Assembly: GCA_003663535.1 (NCBI GenBank)
Contig: QMUE01000006.1
Coordinates: 1 to 14,306, forward strand
Length of the DNA: 14,306 nucleotides
Source of the DNA: Thermococci archaeon
GTDB lineage: Archaea; Methanobacteriota_B; Thermococci; Thermococcales; Thermococcaceae
Direction: 5' to 3'
Below the pieces are notes generated by a model that did not search any database, was not told the origin of the DNA, and was given only the letters and a program-made list of their open reading frames with translations. Below, one piece after another: positions 13,907-14,306 of this stretch. Position numbers and translations under genes: made by a program. Positions within the stretch are counted from its first letter, which is position 1; each line of letters opens with the position of its first letter.

Positions 13907-14306
13907 TCAAAGGATCTCCCTAACAGCCTTCTCAATCTTCTCAGTGCTTGGTATCCACTCACTCTCAAGAGCAGGGCTGAAGGGAACAGGTGTTGCTGGT
14001 GGTGTCACTATCTTTACAGGAGCTTTTAAGCTATCAAAGGCCTTATTAACAGCTAAAGCCGCTACATCCGTGGCAAAGCCACACCTTGGATATCCCTCAT
14101 CAACCACAACAAGCTTTCCAGTCTTCTTTATGGAATTTATGATAGTGTCCACATCCAGTGGAATTATAGTCCTCGGATCAACAACCTCAACACTTATGCC
14201 GTCTTTCTCAAGCTTCTCTGCCACTTCTAAGGATTTGTGAACCATTGCTGCAGTTGCAACAATCGTAACATCTTTTCCTTCCCTCTTCACGTCCGCTTCC
14301 CCTAAG
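13907..14306 (-). CDS. 2-oxoacid (pyruvate/acetoin-type) dehydrogenase E1 component, beta subunit, C-terminal part
   Basis: The minus-strand frame is open to the window edge, so the gene is 5'-truncated; a GTG at 14290 is internal to LGEADVKREGKDVTIV. The 132 visible residues are the transketolase C-terminal domain of a ThDP-dependent E1 beta subunit. VDPRTIIPLD is the family's conserved loop, followed by VVVDEGYPRCGFATDVAALA and the closing PVPFSPALESEWIPSTEKIEKAVREI. With its alpha subunit it would decarboxylate a 2-oxoacid or cleave acetoin and pass the acyl group to a lipoyl E2 or another acceptor. The alpha subunit probably lies upstream, outside the window. It heads the visible part of an operon with the VOC, membrane and DUF6506 genes. 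The substrate is unknown; no E2/E3 gene is visible. Confidence 0.9.
   Translation of the reverse strand, partial: LGEADVKREGKDVTIVATAAMVHKSLEVAEKLEKDGISVEVVDPRTIIPLDVDTIINSIKKTGKLVVVDEGYPRCGFATDVAALAVNKAFDSLKAPVKIVTPPATPVPFSPALESEWIPSTEKIEKAVREIL

Noticed and set aside
13907..14290. GTG at 14290 as the real start of the E1 beta gene
   Set aside because: The frame stays open to the window edge and the encoded part is only the C-terminal domain of a protein that is usually over 300 residues.
2..14306. CRISPR arrays, tRNA/rRNA genes, insertion sequences or integration sites
   Set aside because: I looked for regularly spaced repeats, cloverleaf-like segments, transposase motifs and terminal inverted repeats and saw none.

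Overview
Organism: The window looks like a thermophilic archaeon, probably a euryarchaeote of the Archaeoglobales or Thermococcales type. The base composition is moderately AT-rich. Arginine is written mostly AGA/AGG and isoleucine often ATA. Ribosome binding sites are strong GGAGGTG-type. Upstream regions carry archaeal TATA-like boxes instead of bacterial -35/-10 pairs, and ends of transcription units show T-rich runs without hairpins. Tungsten-type aldehyde oxidoreductases and a malate dehydrogenase that reads like the Archaeoglobus enzyme fit this. This is inference; there is no rRNA in the window to fix the taxon.

Layout: (1) Positions 2-6867 hold a tight plus-strand operon. It runs from the 3' part of an aldehyde:ferredoxin oxidoreductase (AOR) family gene to a 16-cysteine ferredoxin-like subunit, a complete second AOR, a DUF169 protein, a homocitrate-synthase/HMG-CoA-lyase family enzyme, an HPr-kinase-like P-loop protein and a cupin. 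(2) Positions 6886-7773 hold a minus-strand malate dehydrogenase. It is divergent, across about 110 bases, from a plus-strand Tm-1-like/UPF0261 protein (7885-9321). (3) Positions 9435-11734 hold a protein with a phosphohistidine swivel domain, resembling the large subunit of phenylphosphate synthase, followed by a PPC/DUF296 protein. (4) Positions 11809-14306 hold a convergent minus-strand operon. Read in its own direction it is the 3' part of a thiamine-diphosphate 2-oxoacid dehydrogenase E1 beta gene, a VOC/glyoxalase-fold protein, a tryptophan-rich ten-helix membrane protein, a DUF6506 protein and a 44-codon small ORF.

How the genes may work together: The first operon has the look of a catabolic or redox pathway. 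A C-C lyase or synthase would make or break a carbon skeleton, and tungsten-pterin enzymes wired to ferredoxin would oxidise or reduce an aldehyde or acyl group. DUF169, the P-loop protein and the cupin would be accessory or regulatory. The second half pairs a swivel-domain phosphotransferase component with a ThDP 2-oxoacid dehydrogenase-type operon that carries its own unusual membrane protein. No known named pathway accounts for either set. The best candidates for an undescribed system are the AOR-DUF169-HMGL-kinase-like-cupin operon and the swivel/PPC plus E1-VOC-membrane-DUF6506 convergent pair. Nearly all the DNA is coding, and no gene-free stretch exceeds 300 bases. No RNA genes, CRISPR arrays, insertion sequences or recombination sites were seen.
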